Program-made: the position numbers and the translations under genes
The notes under the pieces: generated by a model
Seen by the model: the letters and a program-made list of their open reading frames with translations, nothing else
Told to the model about the DNA's origin: nothing
The model's database searches: none
Assembly (NCBI GenBank): GCA_051530055.1
Contig: CM121342.1
Coordinates: 10,974,001-11,038,000 of the forward strand
Length of the DNA: 64,000 nt
Direction of reading: 5' to 3'
From: Neoechinorhynchus agilis
Lineage: Eukaryota > Acanthocephala
Shown here: positions 30,661 to 42,889 of the stretch, one piece after another
How positions within the stretch are numbered: position 1 is the first letter of the stretch
How the letters are laid out: the number at the start of each line of letters is the position of its first letter

Positions 30661-32712
30661 GTCGAAAGTCTTAGAGAATGATTGCTCTTGTTCCCTTCCA
30701 TTGTGTCCTCCATGTTAATGAGCAGAGACTCTTTTATCAACCTGTTTTGTAGGTTTCTCTTGGTCATCCTTGTACACGCGTTTTCAAAATCGATTCTGTG
30801 GTCGTTATTAATAGCGTGATTGAATAAAGGTGACGACAAGTCACCTCGTCGTAGCGGATACTCATGTTTCTCTAATTTTTTCGCATCCCCTGTTTTTTCT
30901 GTCCAACGTAGACTTTGTCGCAATCCTTACAGGATATCGAATATACCACCCATCGATTTTCCATAAGCTGTGATGGTTTCACTTTCAATATCCCGCTCAG
31001 TTTTAGTCCTGACGGATAGTAGGGAACCAGGTTCGTCGAGTTCGATTTTCTGAACAAGTATGTCAGCATGTTACCCGCCCTCGTTGAGATGAACTGAGCT
31101 CGAATGAATTTCCTCTCCAAACCGTCTCTAATATCACTTTCCGCCGTGCTCTTCGCTCTAGCCAATGCCTTCCTTATAGCGTATGCCGGGTACTCAAGGT
31201 CCTGAAGTTTTGTAAAGATGCTCTCTATGTCCTTAATCATCACATGGGCATTGCTTGCGATTTTTATGGCTCGCTTGAAGATGTTTACCGCAGCATTGAT
31301 TTTGTACTTGGTATGTCCGTGGCTTCTCCAATGGTTCGTCCCTCAGGGTATACCTGGCTTATGTAATTGCGAATCAACACATCTAAGAAGCCTTCCCTGG
31401 TCATCCTCTGGGGTGATGCCCATCTTTATCGACGGATTTATTCCGTTCAATTGATCCTCTAACTTCATTTTAATAGGATCCTTGTTAGTCACTGCAAACA
31501 CATCGTCAACGTACCTCCAACACGCCACAATCACAGGAAACCTCAATCTCAGTTGCTTCTCATATTCGATCATATAGATGTTGGCCAACGCTGGTCCTAA
31601 CGGTGATCCCATTGCCACTCCGTTCGTCTGGTCGTAGAATATTCCTTCGAATAAGAACGTAGACTTCGTCGTGCAGTGATCAATCAGTACTGACCAATAC
31701 ATCCATATCCAGCTTGGGATCCAAACATCGTTTCGAAAGTAAATCCGCAGCCAAGATAGTTGCTTCCTTTATCGGTACATTCGTAAATAGTGCAGTGAAT
31801 CTGTCGTCCAAAGGAAGTGGTTGTTTCCATGTTATCCCGAATTAGTGTGTTAATATCCTTGCCAAACTTGTGGCAGAACGAAGAGTAAGACCCAATGATC
31901 GGTGTGACCTTCAGAAATGGTTTGTGGACCTTTGGTAGCAGGTACATGAATCCCGGCTCCGCATTAGCCGATCTTATACGCTTATATCAGTTTTGGGTAA
32001 TTTTCCCGGCCAATTTTAGACCATTCAAGTAACTGTTAAATCCACGCTCTCTTATCGAAGTTGGATCCTTCTTAAGTTCCTGGAGTTGGTCTGCTTCAAT
32101 ATATAAATACCCACCTCGATATAGTCCGTTGTGTTTAGCACGACTAGTGCTTTCCCTTTGTCCGCTCGACATGCTCTTATAGTTTTGTCATCTTTCTATA
32201 CTTTCAACGCATGCTTTTCCTCCTTTGACATATTGTCCTTATTCCAGTTATTCTTAGTAAACGATATCACAGAACATGTCGTCATCCACTCTTTTAATCA
32301 TTGCCTCGGTGTTACATATAATATCTATGTCCGTGACTTTTGTTGTTGGTATGAAATCCGGACCCAGTTCAAGGACACTTCGTTCGTTCGAATTGAAGAG
32401 TCTACTCGACCAATTAAACAATCTATTCTCATGCTTCGGTTGTTGCCATCGATGACATCCTAGGTAGGACAATTTCTTGGCATGCTTCGCCTTAAGAATC
32501 TGATATCCTTGGAATCAAACGTTTTTATTAACCATTCCCAAATACTCCTCATTTTCTTTAGACCTACACCCATTCGGTATCGCGCATTCCTTATTGCAAA
32601 CTTCATAATCATTCTCTCGATATCACGCTCCTTCTTAGATCCTTGTAGTCCTATAATGCCCGTTTTGATGCGAGCGCAAACCGGCGCGACTCTATTCTTC
32701 AGAATCTCCATG

Positions 32713-32850
32713 GGTCTTCAGCGCAAAGAGTGAAACATCTCCTCAGGAATCGACGGTAAGGAGGCTGAGGCCTTGAAAATTCGCGAGATTGATTTCAATA
32801 AAACTCGAGTGTGTAACAATTCGCCATTGAGAATTATTGATAATGTTAAT
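32713..32850. repeat. Right terminal inverted sequence of the PLE
   Basis: Inverted partner of 30471-30660. PLE copies commonly end in inverted or permuted terminal repeats, so these probably define the element boundaries. Confidence 0.8.
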
Positions 32851-32909
32851 AGCCATTCGCCACAATACCAAGAAGATGAAAAAAATCGAAATGAGCTAGA
32901 TGGTTTCAT

Positions 32910-33590
32910 TAAATCGAGCTTGATTTGAAAAAACGCACAATTAGGTCAAATGCGAGATTTATTGTGTTGGAATGCTATTGCCAAGTTTGAAAAAGTCATT
33001 GATCCTGCAAGTACATTTGGCAATGAATTCAATGTCAACCGCTCGTCTGAGACACGAAGACTATGCGATAAGTGTCATTTTATGTTTTAGAAACGTTTAG
33101 ACTTATAAAATACTTGTCTGACTTTAAGTTCTTTTTAAATCTCAAAATACCGTTCTCTTATTTCCTCTTGAGTTTATCAACTGAATTTCGATGAAGATCA
33201 ATTTAACGAATTTTTAGCCCTTCCCTATTCAATAATAGACAATCTTCTCCTCTCGAACGTAGTACTTTTCAAAAGTGCTTCTGCAATATCCGGAGTTTTG
33301 TTAAATTAATCGTAATGGCTTTATAATTATTTTTTATTATGTATTTTGAGGCTCTCTATTTCAAACCGCTTTTAATATTCCCCATATATATACTGAATTT
33401 TATTAAGTTATGATTTTATCTTTCTCTGGTTAATTAAGCAATTTAAAAATTTCGAATACGAAAAGTCAATTCTCGTGCGCTTTTTTTCTCATAATCGCTT
33501 AGTAGACCACCAACAGCAGAGAAAAACGAAATAAAATTTAATTTTAAAATAACGTCGCTTAGTCTCCAAGCATGGTAATTTATTCAGGAA
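32910..33590. other. AT-rich DNA downstream of P2X
   Basis: No feature found. It includes the 3' flank of the minus-strand P2X gene. Confidence 0.45.
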
Positions 33591-33592
33591 TA

Positions 33593-35803
33593 TCATTCTT
33601 CAACTTCAGGAAAGGACTTCGAATGTCGTAAAGATGGCGGTCTCACTACATGATGAGAGGGCAAAGCTGTAGAACTATGATTTCGAGTCCACGATCGCGT
33701 AAGTAACCGCTTTACCTTCCTATGTTCGGGCGCAAGGAACATGACATCAAGAACCTGATATTTTTGTTCTCGGACCAGCTTTCGATTTTTTCCAAAGGAC
33801 AAAACGACTATATCGCAAACCAAAGTCGCCAATCCGAGAATCCCAACGATTGAACCAATATTCATACTAAACGCAATAATATCAAACTTACCAGCAGCTC
33901 CATTTACATTGACAACTAAACGAATTCCATAGGCTTTGGTAAGCAACCTTTGTTCTTGGGCGCCAAGCTTCCAATAATCTGAATATCTGAAATTATAGCC
34001 CGCTGAAAATCGTTCAACGTAAAATGGTGCATCAATACGCCGGAATTCATAATTGGGCACACAACGGTGAATGGCCAAATCGAGATTGCAATTCCATTGA
34101 ATCTTGAGACGAATCGCGCATCCATATTTAAGCATCAGTTGCAGTTCAGTTTTGTTTTTTTCAACAGCTTCAAGGATTCGTCCCACTTTGAAGATAGGGC
34201 AAAGTGGATCAGTGACTTCATGGTGAATGCAACTTCTAAAATATCGAGGTGATAGTTCTGGAACGAAGTTTTTCCGGATAACACCAAACGCGGGGAATTC
34301 AATATAGTTTTTAACGAGGATCGTCAAATTCGGTATATGTCGAAAAGATTGAGGAATATGAATGTCATTTTCAATCGGACACCATCCACGAACTTGACAC
34401 ACTTTTTCAAGTTTCTTGCCTGCAAACATTCTATCTGCAAAAACACACTTCCCCGTGACCTTACCGTTCTGTTTTGGACGAAACGAAGATGGGACGCAGT
34501 CGGAATCATTTTTACATAAACTGAAACTCAAATCAGGATCCTCAGGACAATAGCCGCGCTTTTGCTGGGTTAAAATTCGGTTAGTCATGATGAATATGGC
34601 ATTGTCTTCATGTGATGGTATCCGGAGCCAAAGAGTTGTCGACCAAAGGGAAAGATAGATTCTACGAAGTATTACAATTAACTAACAAAAACGTTCACCT
34701 CTTAGAAAAACCATTCGGCAACTTAGATTTTTAGATCTTGTAATACAGTTGTTCATTTATATATGTGTGTGTATTTTGTTTGGTGATGAGAAGAATAGCG
34801 ATTAATTTATTAATTCTCAATATTTCGTCCGTTTCGTCCAACTTCTGAAACGGACAAAATATTGAGAATTAATAAAACAGTCTCTATTTTTATAATCACC
34901 AAAGAACACACATATATATAGATCTTAGGAAATTACAATCAAACATGGTCCAGTATTTTTTCACGTCGACATTTAAGTAAGAACCTTTATATTAACTTCA
35001 AAATAAACTCTAAATTTCGATTTCTAGAAACTGGTAATTTCCCTTTTAGTTATACATAAAAAATTGTTCGTACTCAAATTCAATTATACAGTCCAAAAGG
35101 GCGATTTATTCAAGTCACTGTGTCGAAATATTAAAGTCATCGTGTCTGTAAAATAGATGCGCGTTTATTGCCATCTAATAAAAAAACGATTACTAAAAAT
35201 TTCGTTGTTTTCGCGTACAAAGTTATCTTTAATTTTTACAAATTTATATAAAACAATAACAACCTGATTGAGTTGGGCATTATTTTGTTGTGTTTAGCGC
35301 CCATTGGATGTACAAAAATCCCTACAAATTTTGTACTTCCTATAAGACGAAAAGCATGATTCAAAATTAAATTATGGCTGCATTTTTAAAAAGCTTTGTC
35401 TGTCGTCTATTTGATTATCTTAAATTGATAGCGTGAGATTTGTTGCGAATGACGAAGTAAACACCAAGAATCGATTACTCGATGGATCCGAAGTTATCAC
35501 ATATTCGGCAGCGTCCAAAACAACATCATTATGTTTGATCCGATGGAGAACAGCTCCCTTTGTCTTTATGGTTGTAGCGCTTATAATGGACCGGTCCACC
35601 CGTTGGTATCCTTTCATATGAACCATGATATATAAGATACAATAGACGAGAATGAGGCACTGAATGGTCCTGCAGAGTATAGCAAGTCCAGCACTGTTGA
35701 TTGTAACAACTTTCGGCGTTTCGTATTGAATAAAGGCTGTTCTGAGAATGCTTTTCAAGCTTCTCGTGAACCTTGTGCCTTTTTTGTTTGTGGTCGCTTG
35801 CAT
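33593..35803 (-). CDS. P2X-type ATP-gated cation channel
   Basis: Two exons, 35803-35479 and 34605-33593, joined in phase across an 873-nt GT-AG intron, giving 445 residues. The intracellular YETPK motif (YXTXK) precedes TM1. The extracellular loop has KTKG (ATP-site lysines), cysteine pairs, LTILVKNYIEFP, the GYNFRY motif (NFR) and TKAYGIR with the binding lysine. TM2 is IGSIVGILGLATLVCDIVVL. These match the trimeric P2X channel fold. It acts at the plasma membrane as a purinergic receptor. A 3' splice site (ATTTAG) lies 11 nt upstream of the ATG. The C-terminal tail is short and Ser/Pro-rich. Confidence 0.95.
34757..34920. repeat. Palindromic MITE-like insert in the P2X intron
   Basis: The arms TATATATGTGTGTGTATTTT...TGGTGAT and ATCACCAAAGAACACACATATATATA fold back, with a further inner palindrome around AATTCTCAATATTTC...GAAATATTGAGAATT-like sequence near 34820-34875. 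No coding content. It lies wholly inside the long intron. Confidence 0.8.
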
Positions 35804-35829
35804 TGAGCGTCTTACTAAATTGTAAGGAC

Positions 35830-38040
35830 GGATATCTTTAGAAGTTGTCGGCAGAATTTTGACTGGCTCAGTTATTGGTTGCCAAGAGTAGGATAATGGG
35901 TGGTGGTAGCAATAAATATTAAAAAAGCGTTTAAATGAGGAAGTCTGCTTGTTTGCCTGGTTACAATGTCTTTATCCTTCTCTTTAAGGACTTCTATACG
36001 AACATTTGGCACGATATCTCCGAGCTTGGTGAGAGTAACACCGGTAGGGCACTTTAAAGGGCATTTATTGAAAAAGGATAAGTGTGCGTGTGTATATGGA
36101 GAAAAAGAGGACGTGTAAAGAATTCGATTCAAACGATCTACCGATACTTCTCGTATTTATATGCAGACACTTAGCAGGACCACTTCATTTATTCAAGCTA
36201 GTAAGTTCTTGAATAATTCACACGCTCAACGAAATGTATCTCAAACGGTTATCATTAAGTTCTTTGAGTATGGAAAAATTCGAGTACTCCAAAAAAGATG
36301 AAATTTCGCACTATGGCACCCAAACCCCTAGTGTAAAAAAATCATACTTGCTTTGGAACTATATTATTCCATGATAAATTGATCAAGACACTCCCAGGTT
36401 TCTTGTAGATATCTATAAGTTATGAACTGTTGAATGTCGTGTACTAACTGGGAGCAAATAGGACTTTGCGGGAACTCAAATTATCAAAATGCATCTAAGG
36501 AACTCCTAAGCAGTCATGACTTGTACCGAACTATCAAATGTCTATTCACAAAGAGTTGAAATTGCGTAAACTGACTCCATGGGACACAAACTAATTTTTA
36601 TGCTGATCCAGTTGGGAAGAATAGAAGTTCCCTGATGGTGATCAATTCACTTATGGCATCCATCAAAGTTCATGAGCGGCGGTAAACCTGGTAAAAGTTC
36701 ACAATCTGATGAATTTGATCAGTCAAGGCTATTTGATAAGTTCTTGGAAAGCACGGTAAACATTTAGATGCCGAACTTTGTGACATTTGCAAATGATGAA
36801 ATGCCTATCGATTCATCAACGTTTAATACAGCTCAAGACTTCTATATCGACATTGATTAACGGCGCAATCTTTCATTAAATGTCGAACCATAAAAGAACT
36901 CGCTTTTGTAATTTATCGAAATAATTTGGTCTCGCCGCATATAGACAAAATTTTAGAATAACGATAAATTTTTAAATTACTTCCTTCATTTAAAAATCCG
37001 AGCATCCTCTCCCTGCAAGCATTTCGATCTCTTAACGGAAAAAACAAATGGTTTGTGCTTTATTCATCTCAACATTTCTCATGTCCACAGGTTAATCGCT
37101 CAAATGTAAATCCGTATTGACCTAACGTTTTCTTAAGCCTTCCGAAGTGTAAAGAGTACAACATTAATATCCACTTTATTGTGTGATCTCCGGCAACCCT
37201 AAGATTGATCGATTTCAGTTGTGACTTTGAGACAATCGTATATTTTAATTTTTTCATTCGACTGGTCTTATCTACGCCGACATAACTTTGTTTGCGTTCG
37301 AATTTTACTGTAAACCCTAATGAATTCCATGATGAGATTGCTTGAATGTGCTCGGACAATTTTTAGTTTGAGTCATTGCTTTCTAAGAAGGAAATAATAA
37401 TCTCTTATGCTTTCTCAAGATCCACTAATTTGTATAGCGTTTGTTTATTCCAACGAAGATGGGATTCGCACTGGTAAAGAATTTGGCATCCGTTCAGATA
37501 TTGGGCGGAGAGACACATTTAAAAGGAAAAACTTTAACAGAATTATCAACGAACTATCACTCAATATTTTCGCTCCATCATGAAAGATATGAGTGATATT
37601 CTAAACGCATGGATAGAATAACTCTCGCGCATAATTTGGAAGGAACGGCGATATTTATGTAAGATAATGAGATGTTGCGTAAAACTAGATATATGGGTAA
37701 AGGAAATTCGCCCTCCGCCGTGTAACCGAAGCTAACTACTCTGGAGATAGTATGCAGGTTTGTCCGTATTCTTAGAGTTGAGGATAAAGTCGATTTTTAA
37801 CTCACATAGATCGCTCTTCATTTATTTCTGTTAATAATATTGATTTGCCAAGGAAGTACTCTGTTCGGATTTCGTGATAAATATATTTCAAAGGAACCTT
37901 TTAGCCCATAAAGCGGACGACAATCATGTAAACAAGGTCAAACGTGGAGTATTCGGTAAGATTTATCGGCTATGTAGCAATGCTGTTTTAATTGCAAAAA
38001 AACCCCATAAACCTCGGAAAATGAATAAAACGGAAAATTA
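35830..38040. other. Long AT-rich region without recognised genes
   Basis: Contains short ORFs (86 codons at 36132-35872 minus, 96 at 37359-37069 minus) that match nothing I know and lack convincing starts or splice sites. The right side ends at the hairpin element at 38069. Confidence 0.45.
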
Positions 38041-38068
38041 ATAGAAAGAGAGGTGAGCATAATCCCGG

Positions 38069-38161
38069 GCATGACATTATCGATTTATTTTCATTGTTTC
38101 GCAAGTTTGTTGGCGAGGTTACCTCTTTCGAAATATCTCAAATAAATAGATAATGTCATGC
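38069..38161. repeat. Hairpin element with decayed hammerhead core
   Basis: Inverted arms GCATGACATTATCGATTTAT (38069-38090) and its complement (38140-38161) enclose GTTGGCGAGGTTACCTCTTTCGAAATATCTC. This aligns with the intact hammerhead motif at 41841-41879 but has lost the CTGATGA segment. GAAA is at 38130-38133. Confidence 0.65.
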
Positions 38162-38244
38162 AAGGGATAATATTCACTACAGATCTAAGCGAAAAATTGT
38201 TACTCATTCTCATAGAATCATCAAATTTCTGTAGGAATGAAATT

Positions 38245-38255
38245 TTAAATTTCAG
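38245..38255 (+). promoter_or_regulatory. 3' splice site upstream of the small two-exon gene
   Basis: TTTTAAATTTCAG ends 17 nt before the ATG at 38273, matching the pattern at other gene starts. Confidence 0.5.
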
Positions 38256-38272
38256 TATACAGAAGAGATTCA

Positions 38273-38750
38273 ATGTATAACCACGGTTTTATCGTAATAG
38301 ATTCTCTTCTATCACCGGACCGTGCGGCTATTAAGCAAAAGCACGAAATTCTAAAAAGACAACAAAAAGCTCTAACAAAGTACAGATTGGCATGCGCGAA
38401 AACGAGGACTTTTCCACTGCAATCGTGTCCACCACTGGATGAATGTTTAGGTAAGTGCTTAGGCTTGAGTTTTTTAATTAACCATATTTTTTGTACAAGA
38501 TGAACCACTAGAGATTTTGAGTGGTCGTCCCTATGATGAGGATGCTGATACCTTTTTGACATATCACCGTCAACGTCGCTTCTTGTTTAATTCAAATAGA
38601 GAAATAATGAGGAAAACAAGACGGAAAGCCTATGAAGCCTATGAGGAGAAGTGCAGAGGAAATTTTATCTTGAGAATTAGTAGAGCATGTCCTCCCCTAA
38701 ATAGAGATAAATGTGAACAAATCGCTGCCCAATTGCCAACAAGCCAATGA
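38273..38750 (+). CDS. Small two-exon protein of unknown function
   Basis: Exon 1 is 38273-38450 and exon 2 is 38500-38750. The 49-nt intron has a perfect GTAAGT donor and an ACAAG acceptor, giving 142 residues in phase. The product is charged and helical (AAIKQKHEILKRQQKALTKY), with two similar cysteine motifs, CPPLDEC (~residue 55) and CPPLNRDKC (~residue 130). No signal peptide or known domain. The splice structure and codon use make it a likely real gene. Confidence 0.6.
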
Positions 38751-38879
38751 AATGCTTAAGCAGGCTATGGTTATCATTAATAAACTGCTGCATTTTAAAA
38801 CTGCGAATTCAGGGAGAAAAATAAGACATCTTTGAACATTAAAGGCGTAATTTTTTTGAAACAGTTTCTTTTATTATAC

Positions 38880-39195
38880 TGTTTGTTACACAAACAACAA
38901 CAAAACGTTTAAACAATCACCACTTCCACGAAGAAGAAGATGCATCGCTCTCCCCTCAGTGGTCGCGACCACACTCGCTGCGTTTCCTCTTTGGATCGCA
39001 AGACCAATGTTTTGGCGTAGGAAGGCACCAGCTCTTGTATTTCCTGTCTTGGCCTGGAGTCTACTCGATAACTCCTTCGTAAATCTAAGTGCCGAGCTAC
39101 TGAGCGCACCATGTCTCCACTCCAAAAGGGTACAAAAACGTGAGACTTACTTAATTCTCTATATTTCGCCACCTTTCGGTCCTCCGCGGCAGTAG
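38880..39195 (-). mobile_element. R2-like LINE C-terminal fragment
   Basis: The minus strand shows KYRELSKSHVFVPF, then a shifted frame with ALRFTKELSSRLQAKTGNTRAGAFLRQNI and GLAIQRGNAASV. This is the very end of the R2-like protein. It is 5' truncated and frame-broken. Confidence 0.75.
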
Positions 39196-39199
39196 CCGA

Positions 39200-39810
39200 T
39201 CAAATTTTTAGATTCAAGCTTTTGGACACATTTAGCTCCAAAAATCCGTAATTAATGTGCATGAATATTAAGGCATTTAAAAGGAAATTTGGACGCTCAA
39301 GATAGTCGAATGGACGAAATCCATGGCTAAACAACTCAGCCTAAAATGTTTAGCGCTAACGGTAAAACCTTTTATTTCGAAGGCAACATATCTAATGCTT
39401 TGCTTTAAAGCATTGATGCGCTTCAAGAAACATGACCGCATGATAAGGACTAAATTAAACACACAAATTGACTTCTCATTTTACTGCTATGTTCTGTTGA
39501 ACGTATAAAGGCCGTAAAGCGAGGCACTGAACATTTCGACTTTTAAATGAGGAGTTTCACCGTAATTGCGAAACATTTTAAAAAGTTCCTTAATTTAAGA
39601 GCGTCGTTATAGCGAAATATCTTATAAAGAACTGCTGTATAATGAGTAAAGGTTTTAACTGATTCCTTATATTGTTTTTCGCTGATGATGGATGTACGGG
39701 ACGATGAGCAGCAAAAGAGGCGATCGCGTTAAAACTAGATGGGCAAATATAGATTAAATGGCTTCTTAATCGATCGTTTGTCGTTAGTACGGTCAAAGCA
39801 ATTTTTGATT
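39200..39810. other. AT-rich intergenic DNA
   Basis: No feature that I can support lies here. It is the 3' flank of the following minus-strand gene. Confidence 0.45.
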
Positions 39811-39813
39811 TAT

Positions 39814-42242
39814 TCACACTTGACTTAAAGAAGATGTCTGGGAAGTAGTGGAAACCGTCAAATCGGAATCATTTTCGTCTACGCTTATAAACTCTTCAGA
39901 ATCCGCTAGTAAGACAATATCTTCGGAGTCCTTTCTTTTCTTTTCAACGAAATCAATCGGTTTTCGTTCCTTGCACTCCACAACTAAATCTCCGTGTTTC
40001 ATTGTATCATTTTTGACCGAATGAGTTTTCTTTGCGGGTGGCACAGTTTCTGATAAGGAAAAATTGTAGCTAATTGTTCTTTTACGACCAGCAACTTTTA
40101 ATTCTGATGAAAGTAGCTTTGATTCCAAAGCGAACGAAGAACGGATGGGCATAAAAACAGAAGCTAAAGAGCCCGCGATCGCATTTCTTTGATTTGAGCA
40201 ATTGAGACCGAAGTGGATTCCTGACATACTCAAAGTAAGTATAAGTTCATCAAAGGCAACTGAGTGGGTTTTGCTCGTTTGCATGAATTCAGTATAAATC
40301 GCGTATCGATGACAAATCGTACCAAGATCATCTAATAAACAGCCACATGCTTTCTTCTAAAGAAGACAAAGAAAACTCATGGCCGATATGTTCTTGTCGA
40401 TTACGTGAGAATATACGGAGATAACAACGCTTAAAGCACTCGCGGAATTGTCTTTATTGCGAGTTGTGGTGAGTAGAATGCATAGTTGTCGAATTATTGA
40501 CAAAAGTGAATCCCTATTGTTATCTAATCCTGATAACGGACCGAATTTGGAGACGTATGCTATAAAGAGTTTCAATGTAATAGCTTCAAATTTCTCACTT
40601 TTGAATCCTTTCAAAAATAAACTCACAAGGTCTGTTGACTTGGACTGAAGGACGCTCGGGCAACTTTGTGCTATCACGTAGAAGATATGAATACATTGCA
40701 TAGTTATTTCTTCATCAATGTCTTGATCCACTAGTTTCAAAAGGTTATCAACCAATGAGAAAACCAATGTGCGATCAACGCAATGTATTGTTTTTTCGGC
40801 CAATATGCACCCAATCACGGCAAAATACCGTCGAATTAACCATTTCGCGTTGCGTTTTTCGTTCGGTTCAACCAGCCCTTTTTCGTTAAAGTTAAAATTA
40901 GGGAATGTGGTCATTATAGAGGAAAATAGTTTGTTGTGAAAATCGTTTAGTAATTTATTCCAGAAAGCGTTGTATCGGATGTAGTCGTTTGATAATAGAA
41001 TAGGCACTTTCGAGATTGTCCGGCACAGATCCTATTTTATCATTCGGTTGTTATGGAGCACAACGAAACCAGTTTACCTTATATGGAAATGGATATCCTG
41101 TGCTCAGCAATGGCACTAAACAATTTAAAATAGTTTCCGAATTGACGTTCCGGGCATTCTCGTGCCGGAGCTTTTCGATTAGAACATTCAGAATTCGAAG
41201 ACATTGAACAGGGCACTATAAAGGGAAAAGGGTGATTATTTTAAAAAAAATTCAAGAAATGATTGCAATGAAACATTAACACAAATACAATCCCCCAAAA
41301 AATATCGTGTTTGAAAATCAAATGGCAAAATTGAATTGCCTTGAAAATTCACAGTGAAGAATTCAATAATAAAGCTCGAGTGTGTAACAATTCGCCATTG
41401 AGAATGCAAAATTGAATGTTTGTCTCTGAACTATGGGTGGCGATTGTGGAGGATATCACGAGAAATCAATGATTAATGTAACACCGAAATTTTTGGGTCT
41501 CAATTATTGGTTTTGAACGATTTCTTGTCGGATTTTATTCATCTAACTGGTGAAACTTGTCAAATCGATCCGATCCATTGAATCAGTTTCGATGGTGTTA
41601 TACGAAATGGTTTTAAAAGCAGAAAGCTCTTCTCGTATCGACAAATATTTTACTTTCTTCGCGCTGACTTTGACGAAGAAAAAGCGATCCGAGGACAAAA
41701 GATAACGCCTATAATCGATTTCAAAAAAACACCCAGAGAATTTCGCAAAAAAGAGTTCACAGTACAAAAATTATTCACAAAGTATTGTAAACTTGGCCTA
41801 ATTTTACGAACTAATGAAGATACATAAAACCTACAATCAATGACTGATGAGGCGAGGTTACCTCCTTCGAAATATTTCAAATAAATCAAATAAATTATGA
41901 CAGGGATTAACCCGAAGGATTTTCTCTGTCGATGATTAATGAAGATACCTTCGGTAGGTCGGTCAAAACGCGTTCAGTCATGCAACCAATTTTGATTTTG
42001 CGGCATTCGTCCATTGATAACTTTTTGAACTCACTAAGAATTGATCCTATGTACTCGTACAACATCATTTGTCGGATCAATCGATGATCGGAATCGGACA
42101 CCAATGTGAGCAAATCATTTAACTGTTTCAACAATACACTTCTCCGATCTGCATTCTTAGCACTTGCCAGGTCATTACTTAGAGCATCGATTTCCGATTT
42201 TATGCCATCAACCGAGAAGATAACAAATCGTTCCCTTACCAT
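39814..42242 (-). CDS. Helical-repeat protein, possibly PELP1/Rix1-like
   Basis: Four exons on the minus strand: 42242-41949, 41215-41078, 41031-40405, 40356-39814. Every junction is phase 0 with GT-AG introns of 733, 46 and 48 nt; the product is 533 residues. The first ~400 residues look like stacked helices (LLKQLNDLLTLV; LRILNVLIEKLRHE; FSLVDNLLKLVD). The C-terminus is basic then acidic (PPAKKTHSV; DSEEFISVDENDSD), as in a nuclear protein. The segment GYPFPYKDLCRTIS resembles the start of the PELP1/Rix1 ribosome-biogenesis domain, but this is a weak inference. The frame stays open upstream of the ATG back to about 42330, so an earlier exon is possible. Confidence 0.65.
41841..41879 (+). 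ncRNA. Canonical hammerhead ribozyme motif in an intron
   Basis: CTGATGA (41844-41850) is the exact hammerhead core. Stem II pairs GAGG (41854-41857) with CCTC (41861-41864), extended by imperfect pairs. GAAA follows at 41869-41872. Stem I pairs TGA (41841-41843) with TCA (41877-41879). It lies antisense within the 733-nt intron of the host gene. Relatives with the same stem II sequence occur at 38.1 and 56.7 kb. Confidence 0.75.
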
Positions 42243-42367
42243 TTTTTTACCTTTAACATCCCGTAATATTTCGTAATCATTTGATGCGTTGTCTGATTCT
42301 GTCGTGTACTTTGACGTTTTAAGGGAATCCTGCGTCCGAAACGCGATAAAATGACTAATTAATCAGT

Positions 42368-42531
42368 TGTTTTTCTCGCGAAGAAAGATTAAAATGATTT
42401 TTATGGTTAAAATTGAATTGATTTCGGTAAAAGCTTTCAGACAACCATGATTAAGAAATGCTGTGTGCCTCGCCAAAACCAATCGGATTTTAACCATAAA
42501 AATCATTTTAATCTTTCTTCTCGAGAAAAAC
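42368..42531. repeat. Foldback element
   Basis: Inverted arms of about 43 nt (inner sequence ATTAAAATGATTTTTATGG) at 42368-42410 and 42489-42531. The loop has GTGTGCCTCGCCAAAACC, the complement of the loop in the 20272-20379 foldback. It sits just upstream of the 39.8-42.2 kb gene. Confidence 0.8.
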
Positions 42532-42889
42532 AACCATTTATGGACAATTCAATATTCGAACGACTAATTAATCGAAATCATCAAGAGAAAATCCTTCCCG
42601 GCGACGGGGGGTTTTCGAGATATGGTGATCATAATTATCCCGTCGCGGATAAAAGTACATTTTATTGAATTAGGATTCGCATCATCGTCAGTCATTGTTT
42701 CTTAAATTGAATAAAACGTTTTTTGTCGTTTAAATTGAGGAATTTTTCTACACAGTGTGACTGTGTCACAAAATGAAATCAATAGAACGGGACATCGAAA
42801 TTTTTGTCGATTTTCTACCATTTGACGCACAAGTATTGACAAATCCTGAAATATACTTTCACCGCTAATTTCTCACTAACCCCCCAATC

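Larger units (their letters stand above)
30470..32860 (-). mobile_element. Penelope-like element with GIY-YIG domain, broken
   Basis: Read from 32711 downwards on the minus strand: an N-terminal helical region, YLLPKVHKP (the PLE RT fingers), YDQTNGVAMGSPLGPALANI and catalytic CWRYVDDVFAV. Post-RT helix motifs follow, then the GIY-YIG start (VVYSISCKDCDKVYVGQ) and FNHAINNDHRIDF. The polymerase and endonuclease are both represented, so this is nearly full length, but it is broken into several frames. The ends carry inverted terminal sequences. PLEs prime at DNA ends or nicks and use their GIY-YIG nuclease for insertion. Confidence 0.85.

Noticed and set aside
30600-30680. Hammerhead core CTGAAGA...GAAAGTC antisense to the PLE
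   Set aside because: No stable stem II can be drawn between the two halves.
37069-37359. 96-codon minus-strand ORF as a gene
   Set aside because: There is no ATG at its start, no known motif and no splice support.
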